The notes below the pieces were generated by a model. It did no database searches. It was not told the DNA's origin and worked only from the letters and a program-made list of their open reading frames with translations. Position numbers and translations under genes: made by a program. DNA of 64,000 bases from contig CAXIPT010000003.1 of assembly GCA_964030475.1 (NCBI GenBank), positions 8,012,453 to 8,076,452 of the forward strand, read 5' to 3'. Below are positions 1-10,500 of this stretch, one piece after another. The stretch is from Tethya wilhelma. Lineage: Eukaryota > Porifera > Demospongiae > Tethyida > Tethyidae. Numbering within the stretch: position 1 is the stretch's first letter; each line of letters opens with the position of its first letter.

Positions 1-876
1 GTATCCAACCAAGCGTGTGTTGAGTGTGATTGACTTTTGACCTCAGACCTTGTGAGAGAATATGTTTGTCAACAGCGTATACATAGTACAAAAAGCCTTT
101 TACAGACTTGATGAGCAGTTTTTTACTTTTTTCAACGTACCTTTTTTTGTTCATCTGTTGTCTTTCAAGCCGCCTGGTAGTTGTTCCCTGTGAGTGAGTG
201 GCAATGGCAGAAAAATCCATTTTAGAGAGCTACTAAATTTGACCTTTGACCCTTTTGAGCAATAATGAGCCATTTTGAGACCAAATCCTCTCGGCTTTGA
301 GATAGTATCAAGAGTTTTTATGAGCCTATGAATATCATTACTGTTTATTTTGATCCCCGCCCACTCAAAAACCTCTAACCTTAAGGATAATTTACAGCAT
401 GTGGATGGATGCCCTCTACTTTGAAGTGCTGCAGTCAAACAAATTCGTTCAACCTCTTCAGATTGATGATGGGTCTCTGACCCTAATCCTTCTTGGGGAC
501 GATGAACATTTGTGAATAAAACCCTGGGCACCTCTGGTCTACTCTGGAAATTGCATTCTTTCGAATTATCTTGTCTATCTCTGTCCCTAATGTTTCCATT
601 TCCTTGCCTTGAATGCTAGCTCCTTTTGCTACAGGCATTGGTGAGGTGTTGCTAACTTGTAGCCTTTAACAGCGTTCAACACACACGAATCCTTCATTAT
701 TGCTTTCCAGTTTTGAATAAAGTAGAAAATTCTCCCTACAAGGGGGAGACACGACTGGGGTACTTCGGGAGCTATGTCCTCCACACCCAGATCCAACAAC
801 TGTTTTCTGTAGTTGAGCCATAATTATTTTATTAATACAGGTATGATGAGAGATAGCGAAAAAAATACATTTACAA

Positions 877-1532
877 TTAATTTTCTACAGTAATTAGTGA
901 AGTTCTGTGCTTCTTTACTGATTGTTGTTCCCCTGCTGGTGGAAGGTTGGCTTTCCTTTTCCGGGGAATGGGCAATTCCTCTGAAATCTTGTGTGGCCTC
1001 TGAAACTCCCACCACACCTGACGGCCTGCGAATATGAGAGGCAGCTTGATCGGAAAATTTTTAAACTTTTTGCTTGGGTTCTTCCAACTATTCTTTCCTT
1101 GGGGTGGTTTTGAGGCCTTCAGGGCCTTCAGTTCTTCCACTCTTTCCTCGGCTTTCTTAGCGTAGCCGTCTCCAAAAAGGTTTGGTGCTGCTTCGATGAA
1201 GATTTTGTCCTCTCCCGTGATTTCTTTGATGGAGGGGTTGAGGTTATTGAGGATAAGCCTCCTCTCGGTGGTGATGTGTCCACTGGCGTTTCCCAGTAAT
1301 TTCAGTGCTGACTGAGCAGCATAGTTCAGGTGTCAGGTTCCCATGGTTTGTCGCTTCCACACATTGCCGCCAGGGGTCCCACAGCATCCAGGACGAGGGC
1401 TTGAGATTTGCTCAGCTGCCTGCTTTCTGCTTCAGAAGCTTGTCGAGCTTCGGACAGGCTGTCACTATATTTCTCACACCATTGGTGGCGAGTAGGATTG
1501 TCATTGGTGCCTCTGAAGCTCTGCTTCAACAC
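877..1532 (-). pseudogene. Decayed gag-like ORF of a tyrosine-recombinase (DIRS-type) retrotransposon
   Basis: Read on the minus strand, 1532 to about 1326 gives a stretch with KSQALVLDAVGPLAAM, then a frameshift near 1330. Reading resumes in another frame with SALKLLGNASGHITTERRL, NNLNPSIKEITGEDKIF, NLFGDGYAKKAEERVEELKA and a basic tail down to 877. From memory, the ALVLDAVGPL...LLGNA...RR..I...LNP...LFG pattern is typical of gag-like proteins of DIRS/YR retrotransposons in invertebrates. The frameshift and early stops mean it is not functional. The flanking minus-strand ORFs at 1550-1852 and 151-531 may belong to the same element but show no motif I know. No LTR or split direct repeats were seen. 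Confidence 0.5.
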
Positions 1533-1852
1533 CTACTCCGTCTCCTTGCTCACACAGAAAAGCTTCGTCGTCCCCTGAGAGGCTCCTCATCGTCCTCTCT
1601 GTCCCAAGCTGGCTTGGTTGACATCGAGGGGTTTCCTCCTTCCATGTGGTCGGGCCATTGAGTTGATAGGTGAGCTATCAAGTTAGGTAAGCCATTTTCC
1701 CTGGTGGTGATCTGCACACTCCTGCACCCTTGTTCTCCAAGGATGGCGGGCCGTGCTTTGCATTGAAATTTGGAGTTCCTGTAGGATAACCTTCCTTGCA
1801 ATATGGGAGAATATTGCCCAGCTACTGACCAATCAGATTGCTTATAGAACAC

Positions 1853-2330
1853 TAGTCATACATGTGCAACACATTATTTAGGCGCTCAGCTAGCTATAGT
1901 CTCAGTGCATGCAAAGTGCATGACTCTGGGAAGCTCTGTTGTATTATCTATGGGGAAATTAACTACAGTCAAATTTAATTTCAAGCTCTAAAATATTTAA
2001 TTGTGACGACCTTTTCCTATGGATGACCATAATAAAATTTTCTATGACTAGCATTTGGGGGCGAGCGTAGCAATGCAAGCACTGTATGAGTTGAACAGGA
2101 GACTATAGCTATTCCTTTATTTTTCATTTTGTACCTGCAGATGGACAGTACACTGCAAACACTAGCTATAGTCAGTCAAGCTCCAAACATCTATATGACG
2201 ACCTTTTCCTAGAAATTGCCTAAATGAATACGCTCTCGCCTCACGGTCGACCGGTCGTGCGGTCAACACTGTCTTCTGTTTTATTTACCTTTTGGGCGTG
2301 GTTTCAATATTGGGCTTGTACTGCATCCTG
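1853..2330. other. Intergenic, no gene seen
   Basis: AT-rich sequence without a convincing ORF. It contains two copies (about 1982-2020 and 2189-2222) of a short motif with TGACGACCTTTTCCTA preceded by AAGCTC(C/T)AAA. A third copy lies at 6481-6533, upstream of LDAH copy 2. The second copy therefore probably marks the upstream part of the duplicated LDAH block, before the mobile element insertion. Confidence 0.5.
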
Positions 2331-3805
2331 GACCAGACAAGTGGCGTTAGGGAGAGAAGGTTAGCCAATTAAAAAATTCGCTATTAACCCTTTTGTGACT
2401 GTTGAAATTAATCAGTGTGTACTTCACTTACAGCATTATATCTTTTTACTGCAGGCATAACTTGGAATATGCATCATTATCTGAAGTAATTCTCTTGCAT
2501 AATTTTAATATTTTCAGTATAAATTTACATTGTCACTGACAACTGATAACCCGGAAGTTACATGCACATGCCAGTGCATGTAATTACTGCCCCCTCTCGC
2601 TGGACTTTGATGCTGTCAGATTGCATGACATGCATGGCTAAAAATATTGATCATAGTTTTATTTACTGAGATGGATTGACCAAGTTCACTGGTAGTGAAA
2701 CATAGCTATACCATGAATGCACTAATATGCTGCAACAATATTAATTTTTATAACATTGTGAGATTGAGGTAAGATGCTCCAAAAAGATATTCCTCTATCA
2801 GCTAGATATTCATCCTACTCCAGATCAAAACCTGCAAGTTGAAACAGAATGATTATTATATAGCTAGTAAACTAATTAATACATTATAGCTAGAACCTCC
2901 GACTGTGGACGATTCTCGGTTACCCAAAATTCCAATTGCGTATATTGAAGCATTACAAACAGAACCTCTGAGAAGAGGACAACTTCTCCACAAAGGACAA
3001 ACAAACAAAATTTATATTGTCCCCAAAGTGTCCATTTTGGAGATTTGAGTGTATGAATGTCTATATATAGGCCGGGACAGGCTAAGAACTAGTACAGACG
3101 ATACTATACAATTTACAGCTGCTTTCCCAGGCTCCTCCTAGCTCATTCGCAAAAAACATTTACAAAGAAGGAATCTGGGCCCGGAACAAGCTAATTCACA
3201 ATAACACTATGCATATAATGAGATAAACAAGCAATATTAAACATGAGCTTTTCTACCAAGAAAAAAAATCATTCTGTACGACTAATTTAACTTAAACTAA
3301 CCTTTAACTGAGTAAATAGAAGAGCATCATAGCAGCCACAAACATAGACAGCAGGCAAAGACCTGAACATGACTTTATAGTCTGTGGTGTCTCACAGTAC
3401 GATGTATTGATGTCAGCCATATGGTCACATCAACTGTATAGTGTACTAGAATAAAAAACTAAACAAGTAAGTAAGCTGTTGTCAATTTGACTCAATAACT
3501 TGAGATATTGACTTGTAGGTTACATAACACCCTATCACAAATTGTATATGTATAGTTTATACAAGCCATATAGATCTTAACTACCTCTTATTTTTATAAG
3601 TCTACCTGCATTGAATGTTCAGCGTTGATCTCCATCACTCTGGATCTCCTGGCTTACACTAACACAGCCCAAGGGACAAAGATTCTGGACGGTCACTGGT
3701 TACAGAGAAAAAATTAAATCTCAAACTGATCACATGATTTACGCGTAGAAAAGGGGTTAAATTTTAAGTGGCTAACCTTCTCTCCCTAGTGGCTAGTGAC
3801 CAGAC
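2331..3805. mobile_element. hAT-like non-autonomous transposon with 8-bp target duplication
   Basis: A perfect 20-bp inverted repeat (TAGGGAGAGAAGGTTAGCCA at 2348-2367, reverse complement at 3769-3788) bounds about 1.45 kb. It is flanked on both sides by the direct octamer GACCAGAC (2331-2338 and 3798-3805). LDAH copy 2 carries the same octamer once (GGACCAGACCTGAAGC near 6550), so it preserves the empty site. Eight-base duplications are characteristic of hAT elements, and the left end AAGTGGCGTTAGGG resembles hAT termini, although the outermost bases of the two ends match only loosely. No transposase ORF is visible inside, so it would need help in trans. The right edge lies 12 bp before the LDAH copy 1 start codon. 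Confidence 0.7.
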
Positions 3806-3817
3806 CTGAAGCAGTAA

Positions 3818-4726
3818 ATGGAAGTAAAAATTGTCAATGGCGTTCCCACGCATGTGTTTTCACTTGCTTGTGGTGAAGACCGGAACAACTCTCTACTGCT
3901 TATTGTACCTGGTAGCCCAGGAATGGGAGAGTTTTATGTCCCGTTCGCCAGTCAACTATTTCATTTAGGTAAAGGATCTTATGATGTATCTGTTGTATCA
4001 CACTGTGGCCATTCACCTGGCTACACAAATACTACTTTCACTACTGGCACTGAAACAGACTCACAACCTAAGGATTGGTACAGTTTAGAAGACCAAGTTG
4101 CACACAAGATGGCATTCCTCAAGCAACACGAAAACAGGCCATTTTACCTTGTTGGACATTCTATTGGGTGCTGGATAGTTTTGCAGATGTTAAACCAGCT
4201 TGAGCCTTATAAAGTAAAAAAAGTAATTCTACTTTTTCCAACAATTGAAAAAATGAGTGTTACCCCAAATGGTCAAATGATGGCATCTTTGTTCACTACT
4301 TGGCGAGGACCTTGTACAGTATTAATGCAGTTGATCTCCTTTCTCCCTACTTGTTTTAAACAGTATGTCTTACAATGGTATTTTTATACAACACCACCAG
4401 ACCACTTAGTGCATATGGTGCAAGGTGCCATTAACATAAATGGCAAATGTTTATACAACATATTGTGCATGGCAGACCAAGAAATGAGAGAAGTTGTTGA
4501 CATACCACTAGACGTAATTGATCGTAACATTGAGAAACTTACATTCTATTATGGCGCTAATGACAAGTGGACTCTTCCAAGTTGCTACGAAGATATTAAA
4601 GCTAGGTACCCTGACCAGGACATCAACTTGTGTGACAAAAATTACCCTCATGCTTTCGTGGAGAGTGCATCAGATGAAGTAGCCCAGTTTGTCTATTCTA
4701 GATTGCAACATGACATTGTGGACTAA
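3818..4726 (+). CDS. LDAH: Lipid droplet-associated hydrolase, copy 1
   Basis: A single-exon 302-aa alpha/beta hydrolase of the LDAH (C2orf43) family, an endoplasmic reticulum and lipid-droplet protein linked to sterol ester and neutral lipid turnover. Visible family marks are the oxyanion-region VPGSPGMGEFY (residues 30-40), the nucleophile elbow GHSIG with Ser115, the acid FYYGANDKW with Asp249, and NYPHAF with His278, so the catalytic triad is complete. The hydrophobic stretch around 165-193 corresponds to the membrane/lipid-droplet hairpin of the family. It differs from copy 2 at seven residues (4 K/E, 108 P/T, 137 I/V, 166 C/F, 168 V/I, 182 Q/K, 247 A/S). AATAAA (4725-4730) overlaps the stop codon. 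Its normal upstream region is cut off by a transposon ending just before the start codon, so expression may differ from copy 2. Confidence 0.9.
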   Translation: MEVKIVNGVPTHVFSLACGEDRNNSLLLIVPGSPGMGEFYVPFASQLFHLGKGSYDVSVVSHCGHSPGYTNTTFTTGTETDSQPKDWYSLEDQVAHKMAFLKQHENRPFYLVGHSIGCWIVLQMLNQLEPYKVKKVILLFPTIEKMSVTPNGQMMASLFTTWRGPCTVLMQLISFLPTCFKQYVLQWYFYTTPPDHLVHMVQGAININGKCLYNILCMADQEMREVVDIPLDVIDRNIEKLTFYYGANDKWTLPSCYEDIKARYPDQDINLCDKNYPHAFVESASDEVAQFVYSRLQHDIVD

Positions 4727-4784
4727 TAAAGTAATGTTTAGTTGATGGGATGAAAATATGACAGAAATATTTTATTATGTACAA

Positions 4785-5016
4785 CTATACAGATTGCCTT
4801 TTAACATTAAGTCTGTGGAAAATTTCGACTGTAGTTTCAAGGCATGGTCGTAAATCAAAATCATGAAATCCAACAGTAAACTGTCCCTGTATTCAATTAA
4901 TATAATTTTTTGATATTGTGTTGATTTAAACAAACGCTGACAGTGTAAATCTTACTTTTGGTCTAATGAAGTAGTCCAGTCCTCTTCCGAGTTGTACTAT
5001 CCACCCGTTACTAAAT
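4785..5016 (-). pseudogene. Orphan duplicate of the last two MITD1 exons
   Basis: The minus strand carries a 61-bp exon (5016-4956; [19 protein letters not shown] with a GTAAGA donor) and a 102-bp exon (4886-4785; [19 protein letters not shown] to a TAG stop). Both are copies of MITD1 exons 5 and 6 at 7770-7548. No further MITD1 exon lies between this pair and the LDAH copy 2 block. The pair is therefore either a dead fragment or a distal alternative 3' end reached by long splicing from exon 4 at 8726. The reading frames, splice sites and stop are all intact. It differs from the main copy by conservative changes only (I/V, K/R). Confidence 0.8.
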
Positions 5017-5067
5017 CTATATATATAATCATGTAACAAAATTAATGGGACTAGGCATAATTATGAT

Positions 5068-5279
5068 TACCGTATAGCGAGAAATTTTCATGGGGGAAAA
5101 TTTTTGTGTTTTCGTCTTGAATAGAAATTCACGGGGAAAATTTTCATGGATTGCATCTCAACGTTACGTGATGACCACATACCTTACAAATTTCAAGGGG
5201 CAAAATTTTCACGGAAAGCTTCCAAACCACGAAATTTGCAAAAATTTTCCCCCACGAAAATTTCCCACTATACAGTGTA
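5068..5279. mobile_element. MITE, TACCGTATAGCG family, copy 1
   Basis: About 210 bp. The ends TACCGTATAGCGAGAAATTT and AAATTTCCCACTATACAGTG are imperfect inverted repeats, and the whole element is a near-palindrome rich in GGGGAAAATTTTC. The same family recurs at 7816, 29046, 35656, 40044 (diverged ends) and 48131. No coding capacity; the small ORFs across it are by-products. Confidence 0.75.
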
Positions 5280-5651
5280 CTATGACCTTGATATGACAGC
5301 CATGGTAAAAATATTATGGTTCATTGGTATGGTTATAGAAACTTGACCAATCAGATGAGGTTGGTCACGTCATAAGATGGTTGGGTGATAGTTCCAATGC
5401 AACATTATAAACTAGGGACAGATACTATAGTTACTGTAATGTATCATGGACCATACAACCAGATCTGACTGATCAAATTAGAACAGGCCTATGTCTCAGT
5501 TATTTTTGGACATGAAAGTATAGGAGTCAAATAAACTTCTAACAGTCTAGTATGGCTGGCCAGCCTCTTGGTACAAGAAAGGAAGGAATTTTGCCCCAAT
5601 TTGTGACAGTGGAATGTAATTTTGTCAAATGAAGTCCCAATGAATATCACT

Positions 5652-6548
5652 TACTACATATATATGTGTGACTGGGAATTATAGTTTAAACTGAGTATCT
5701 AATGAACATGTTTCACATGGTTGCAAATGTCCCAATAACCAGTTAAATTCACAGGATTGGCTATGTAATCTCTCAGTCTTGATTTGTGGTATCGGATCCT
5801 GGCTACATTTTTAGTCACCATGACATGGACTGATGGTTATTTTTACTTTTACGAGCATATTAAACACATTCATTACATCCTTCTTACCTTTAATTTCTAG
5901 CCAAATATAGCTATATTTAGTCAAACTCACTTGAATGGGTATCTAATCTCTTTGTGTTGGTTTGTGGTATTGGATCCTAAAATTTTTGACGTACATTGAC
6001 GGCTGCTTATATGTATGTAGCTGATCATTGAAGGTAAGGGGGATGCAATTCACACCATTTACATGCTTATAGATGTTTCAATAACCATTTAAAACTTACC
6101 CAAATTAATTATTATCCAATCTTCTGTAGCTTTACAACCCCTCACCCCCCCCCTCATTGGGTCCTTTGAGGTCTTGTGGCTGTCAGCTAGATATGTCACT
6201 AATTTCCTCCCTTGAAGTTTCATCCAGTTCTATATAGCTTCATGAGCGCTTAGCCTTGTCTCGTGTCCCGAACTAGCAAGGTGATTAGTACGCACCGCAC
6301 TGACACTACGCACGAGCGTACGTACGTACCACCCACCCGACTGCGCAGCGCTTATGCCGGCAGTGCAGTGACGATGGGGTTACGGTGAAATTTAGTCAGA
6401 TCCTATTGTGCGGTCCATTGCCACTTTTCGATACATATAATAATACCCCTAACGCCACTTCGTCAGTACGGTCAAATTTCAAGCTCCAAACCTCTGCTCT
6501 TATTATGACGACCTTTTCCTAGAAATTGTCTAAAGAGTGCGTAAGAAG
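5652..6548. other. Spacer between the two duplication blocks; likely LDAH copy 2 promoter near its right end
   Basis: No gene is seen. 5700-6200 contains two related segments with the words 'AATCTCT..GTxTTGxTTTGTGGTAT.GGATCCT' (about 5768-5803 and 5944-5978). 6240-6380 is CpG-richer than its surroundings, with CTGCGCAGCGC and a CGTACGTACGTACC run. This would suit a promoter for LDAH copy 2, but no TATA box or transcript evidence is available. The motif TGACGACCTTTTCCTA lies at 6509-6524. Confidence 0.4.
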
Positions 6549-6581
6549 GACCAGACCTGAAGCCTCACCTGAAGCAGCAAA

Positions 6582-7490
6582 ATGGAGGTAGAAATTGTTA
6601 ATGGCGTTCCCACGCATGTGTTTTCACTTGCTTGTGGTGAAGACCGGAACAACTCTCTACTGCTTATTGTACCTGGTAGCCCAGGAATGGGAGAGTTTTA
6701 TGTCCCGTTCGCCAGTCAACTATTTCATTTAGGTAAAGGATCTTATGATGTATCTGTTGTATCACACTGTGGCCATTCACCTGGCTACACAAATACTACT
6801 TTCACTACTGGCACTGAAACAGACTCACAACCTAAGGATTGGTACAGTTTAGAAGACCAAGTTGCACACAAGATGGCATTCCTCAAGCAACACGAAAACA
6901 GGACATTTTACCTTGTTGGACATTCTATTGGGTGCTGGATAGTTTTGCAGATGTTAAACCAGCTTGAGCCTTATAAAGTAAAAAAAGTAGTTCTACTTTT
7001 TCCAACAATTGAAAAAATGAGTGTTACCCCAAATGGTCAAATGATGGCATCTTTGTTCACTACTTGGCGAGGACCTTTTACAATATTAATGCAGTTGATC
7101 TCCTTTCTCCCTACTTGTTTTAAAAAGTATGTCTTACAATGGTATTTTTATACGACACCACCAGACCACTTAGTGCATATGGTGCAAGGTGCCATTAACA
7201 TAAACGGCAAATGTTTATACAACATATTGTGCATGGCAGACCAAGAAATGAGAGAAGTTGTTGACATACCACTAGACGTAATTGATCGTAACATTGAGAA
7301 ACTTACATTCTATTATGGCTCTAATGACAAGTGGACTCTTCCAAGTTGCTACGAAGATATTAAAGCTAGGTACCCTGACCAGGACATCAACTTGTGTGAC
7401 AAAAATTACCCTCATGCTTTTGTGGAGAGTGCATCAGATGAAGTAGCCCAGTTTGTCTATTCTAGATTGCAACATGACATTGTGGACTAA
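6582..7490 (+). CDS. LDAH: Lipid droplet-associated hydrolase, copy 2
   Basis: A 302-aa single-exon LDAH-family hydrolase, 295 of 302 residues identical to copy 1, with Ser115 (GHSIG), Asp249 (YYGSNDKW) and His278 (NYPHAF) all present. Two of the seven differences (Phe166, Ile168 here) fall in the hydrophobic segment expected to sit in the ER or lipid-droplet monolayer, so the copies could differ in targeting. The 5' flank is uninterrupted (GGACCAGACCTGAAGCC about 30 bp before the ATG). AATAAA at 7489-7494 overlaps the stop. The convergent MITD1 stop codon lies only 57 bp downstream, so the two 3' ends must nearly touch or overlap as antisense transcripts. Confidence 0.92.
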   Translation: MEVEIVNGVPTHVFSLACGEDRNNSLLLIVPGSPGMGEFYVPFASQLFHLGKGSYDVSVVSHCGHSPGYTNTTFTTGTETDSQPKDWYSLEDQVAHKMAFLKQHENRTFYLVGHSIGCWIVLQMLNQLEPYKVKKVVLLFPTIEKMSVTPNGQMMASLFTTWRGPFTILMQLISFLPTCFKKYVLQWYFYTTPPDHLVHMVQGAININGKCLYNILCMADQEMREVVDIPLDVIDRNIEKLTFYYGSNDKWTLPSCYEDIKARYPDQDINLCDKNYPHAFVESASDEVAQFVYSRLQHDIVD

Positions 7491-7547
7491 TAAAGTAATG
7501 TTTAGTTGATGGGATGAAAATATGACAGAAATTTTTATTATGTACAA

Positions 7548-10500
7548 CTATACAGATTGCTTTTTAACATTAAGTCTGTGGAAAATTTCGACTGTAGTTT
7601 CAAGGCATGGTCGTAAATCAAAATCATGAAATCCAATAGTAAACTGTCCCTGTATTCAATTAATAGACATTGTGTTGATTTAAACAAACGCTGACAGTGT
7701 AAATCTTACTTTTGGTCTAATGAAGTAGTCCAGTCCTCTTCCAAGTTGTACTATCCACCCGTTACTAAATCTATATATAATCATGTAACAAAATTAATGG
7801 GATTAGGCATATGATTACCGTATAGCGGGAAATTTTCGTGGGGGGAAATTTTTGCGTTTTCGTCTTGAATAGAAATTCGCGGGGAAAATTTTCATGGATT
7901 GCGTCTCAACATTGTGTGACGACCATATACCTTACAAATTTCATGGGGGAAAATTTTCGCGGAAAGCTGCCAAACCACGAAATTTGCAAAAAATTTCCCC
8001 CCACAAAAATTTCCCACTATACGGTGTACAATGACCTTGATATGACAGCCATGGTAATAATATTATGGTTCATTGGTATGGTTATAGAAACTTGACCAAT
8101 CAGATGAGGTTGGTCACATCATAAGATGGTTGGGTGATAGCAACATAATAAACTATGGACAGATACTACAGTTACTGTAATGTATATATCATGGACCAGA
8201 TCTGACTGATCAAATTAGAACAGGCCTACGTCGCAAATTTCATTCATGTAGTTATTTTTGGACATGAAAGTATAGGAGTCAAATAAACTTCTAACAGTCT
8301 AGTATGGCTGGCCAGCCTCTTAGTACTAGAAAGGAAGGAATTTTGCCCCAATTTGTGACAGTGGAATGTAATTTTGTCACATGAAGTCCCAATGAATATC
8401 ACTGTGATCTACCCAAGACCCTTCTCATACTTTGATAGACTGTACGAAAGAGAGTTTAATCATTGTAGTTTCTCTGCTGATTGCACTCATAAACTGTTTC
8501 TGTATCAACTTGGGAGATTGACCTTTATACTATCAAGACAACTTATTACTCAAGTCTAAGCTTTGCACTGCAGAGAGAAAAAGTACATAGCCCTGTCTGA
8601 AGGGCTGTTGTACTTCGCACATGCACACATGAAGGTAGTATGTCCAAATTTTGGACATTGTTACCAATCAGCAAGCCTTACCAAATTGGCTTAGTATTAA
8701 ACCAAAGATATAAGATACGACGTACCTCACTTCCCTGTCGTGTAAAGTAGGAGAATAATCTACTACCAATATGATTTGATGATCCATTAGGTCTTCTGTA
8801 AGCTCTTTTAGTGAATCTTTTTGTAAGTCCTTTAGGGCAAAAAAGTCATGTAGCATTAATTGTTTTTTAAAAATAAGCTATTATATTAATTATATATAGT
8901 ACCCTATAGATATATTATATATAAATATAAATATATATTTATTTGTAAAAATAAAGAATATTATCTCAGCCATCCATGGAGGCCTTGAATTCCTTTCATG
9001 CATACAAAAATTGAAAATTTTGGTGGTGGTGGGGGGGCAGATTATTTTTATGAATATTTGACAATTTGGGCTTTAAATTATACTCAAGGCACCTGCTTCG
9101 ATAGCACAGTAGAGTATTAATCTTGCACACAATGCAACACATTTATTACATAGAATGGTGTTAATGATATAACAGCAAAGAATAACCTGACCATACTTGT
9201 TCACGAGAATCTCCAGATAAAGTGGTTGTAAGGTGGATTGATTTTAGTCGTTTGCAACTCTTCAACATAAGTTCACAAAACCTCACAAAATTATGTATCT
9301 GATGTTTTGCTCTTATGTATGGGTCCAGTACTTTCACTTCAGTTATATTGTCATCCAAACAAGAGTGAAATATTCGAGTATAGCTATAGCCTACCTCTCC
9401 TGGTTTAATCTGAATGTATTGTACTTTTTCCTGCATATCTGGAAAAATAATTGTGCATTACACATTATACAATGGTAAGATCTTAAATACTATTTGTTAG
9501 AGAGCTGCAAGTTTGGTGGTTGGTAATAACAGTTAGCATTTTAAGGATAATAATCTTACAATTTTTGCTCAATTTTCACGACCTGACCATATAAAACAGT
9601 GTTTCACGACATACACATGCAAACATTAATAACGGCAATATGTGGAGATAAGCAAGGCTTATCTTTGTAAGTATACTGGTATAGCTAAAAGTCAATTTCA
9701 AGGGAAAAAATTTTTATAAAATCTTAAGCGTTTTTTGCATTGAACAGGGTTGCTTAATTATTGAGTACACAAAATTTGGCTATACTCTTGCAGATTGTTG
9801 GTGATCTATGAACATCACAAAATATATGTTAATATCTGGCTATGGAAAGTGGGGCTATTAAAGGACTGGTTTTTATAGTCTGGCCATACTGGCCTAAACG
9901 TTATCAAGGGCTTGTCGACTGCCGAAGGCTAGAGAGGGCATGTAACAGTACATATGCTATGTGTACCCAGCAAAATTCAAATGGCCAGGCCGGATACGTA
10001 TACTAAATATAGATGGTTGTATTATGGAGAAATATGGTATAGTCTGGCAGTTTATAGCTTTACCTACACTCTGCTCATACCAACACAGAATGGCTGAGTC
10101 TGGCCAAGTGGCTAGTCGTCAAAGACACGCTCTTCTATCTCCAACGTTCATTGATTTCTCGGACTCCTGGACAACTATGCACATTGCTAGTGGGAAAGTT
10201 ATGAGCAGTAAATTTTAAATTTTGACTGTCAATTTTTCTCTAATGTTGAAACAAAGATGAGGATCTTGAAGGTTGTGTATGTTGATATTTCTGCTAGTTC
10301 AGGCCACAGGCTACTACGTGTATTGCACAAGCTTTTCTCTTTGATTTTTAAATACCAGTAGAAAGTACTGTATACTTATGTGGCACGAGCTCAATAATTT
10401 CAGGTGATTTGTGGTTTGTACTATTTTTAGACTCAATATTAATTTTGCCGGGTCTCCCGCCTTCGGCAGTAGTGGTGACTACTGTACTGTGTGTTACCTT

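Larger units (their letters stand above)
3798..5651. repeat. Segmental duplication block, left copy (LDAH plus MITD1 3' exons)
   Basis: This block matches 6549-8403 almost base for base. It covers the LDAH coding region, its 3' flank, the last two MITD1 exons on the minus strand, a MITE and about 370 bp more. Similarity stops abruptly after AATGAATATCACT at 5651 (8403 in the other copy). Differences are single bases and short indels, so the duplication is recent or under gene conversion. Confidence 0.85.
6549..8403. repeat. Segmental duplication block, right copy (LDAH plus MITD1 3' exons)
   Basis: Partner of 3798-5651. In this copy the MITD1 exons 5 and 6 are contiguous with the rest of MITD1. 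This is therefore the ancestral arrangement of the gene's 3' end, and the block boundary at 8403 falls inside MITD1 intron 4. Confidence 0.85.

Noticed and set aside
8374..8559. Plus-strand 61-aa ORF beside MITD1 exon 4
   Set aside because: It spans the duplication-block edge, has no motif, and lies in MITD1 intron 4.
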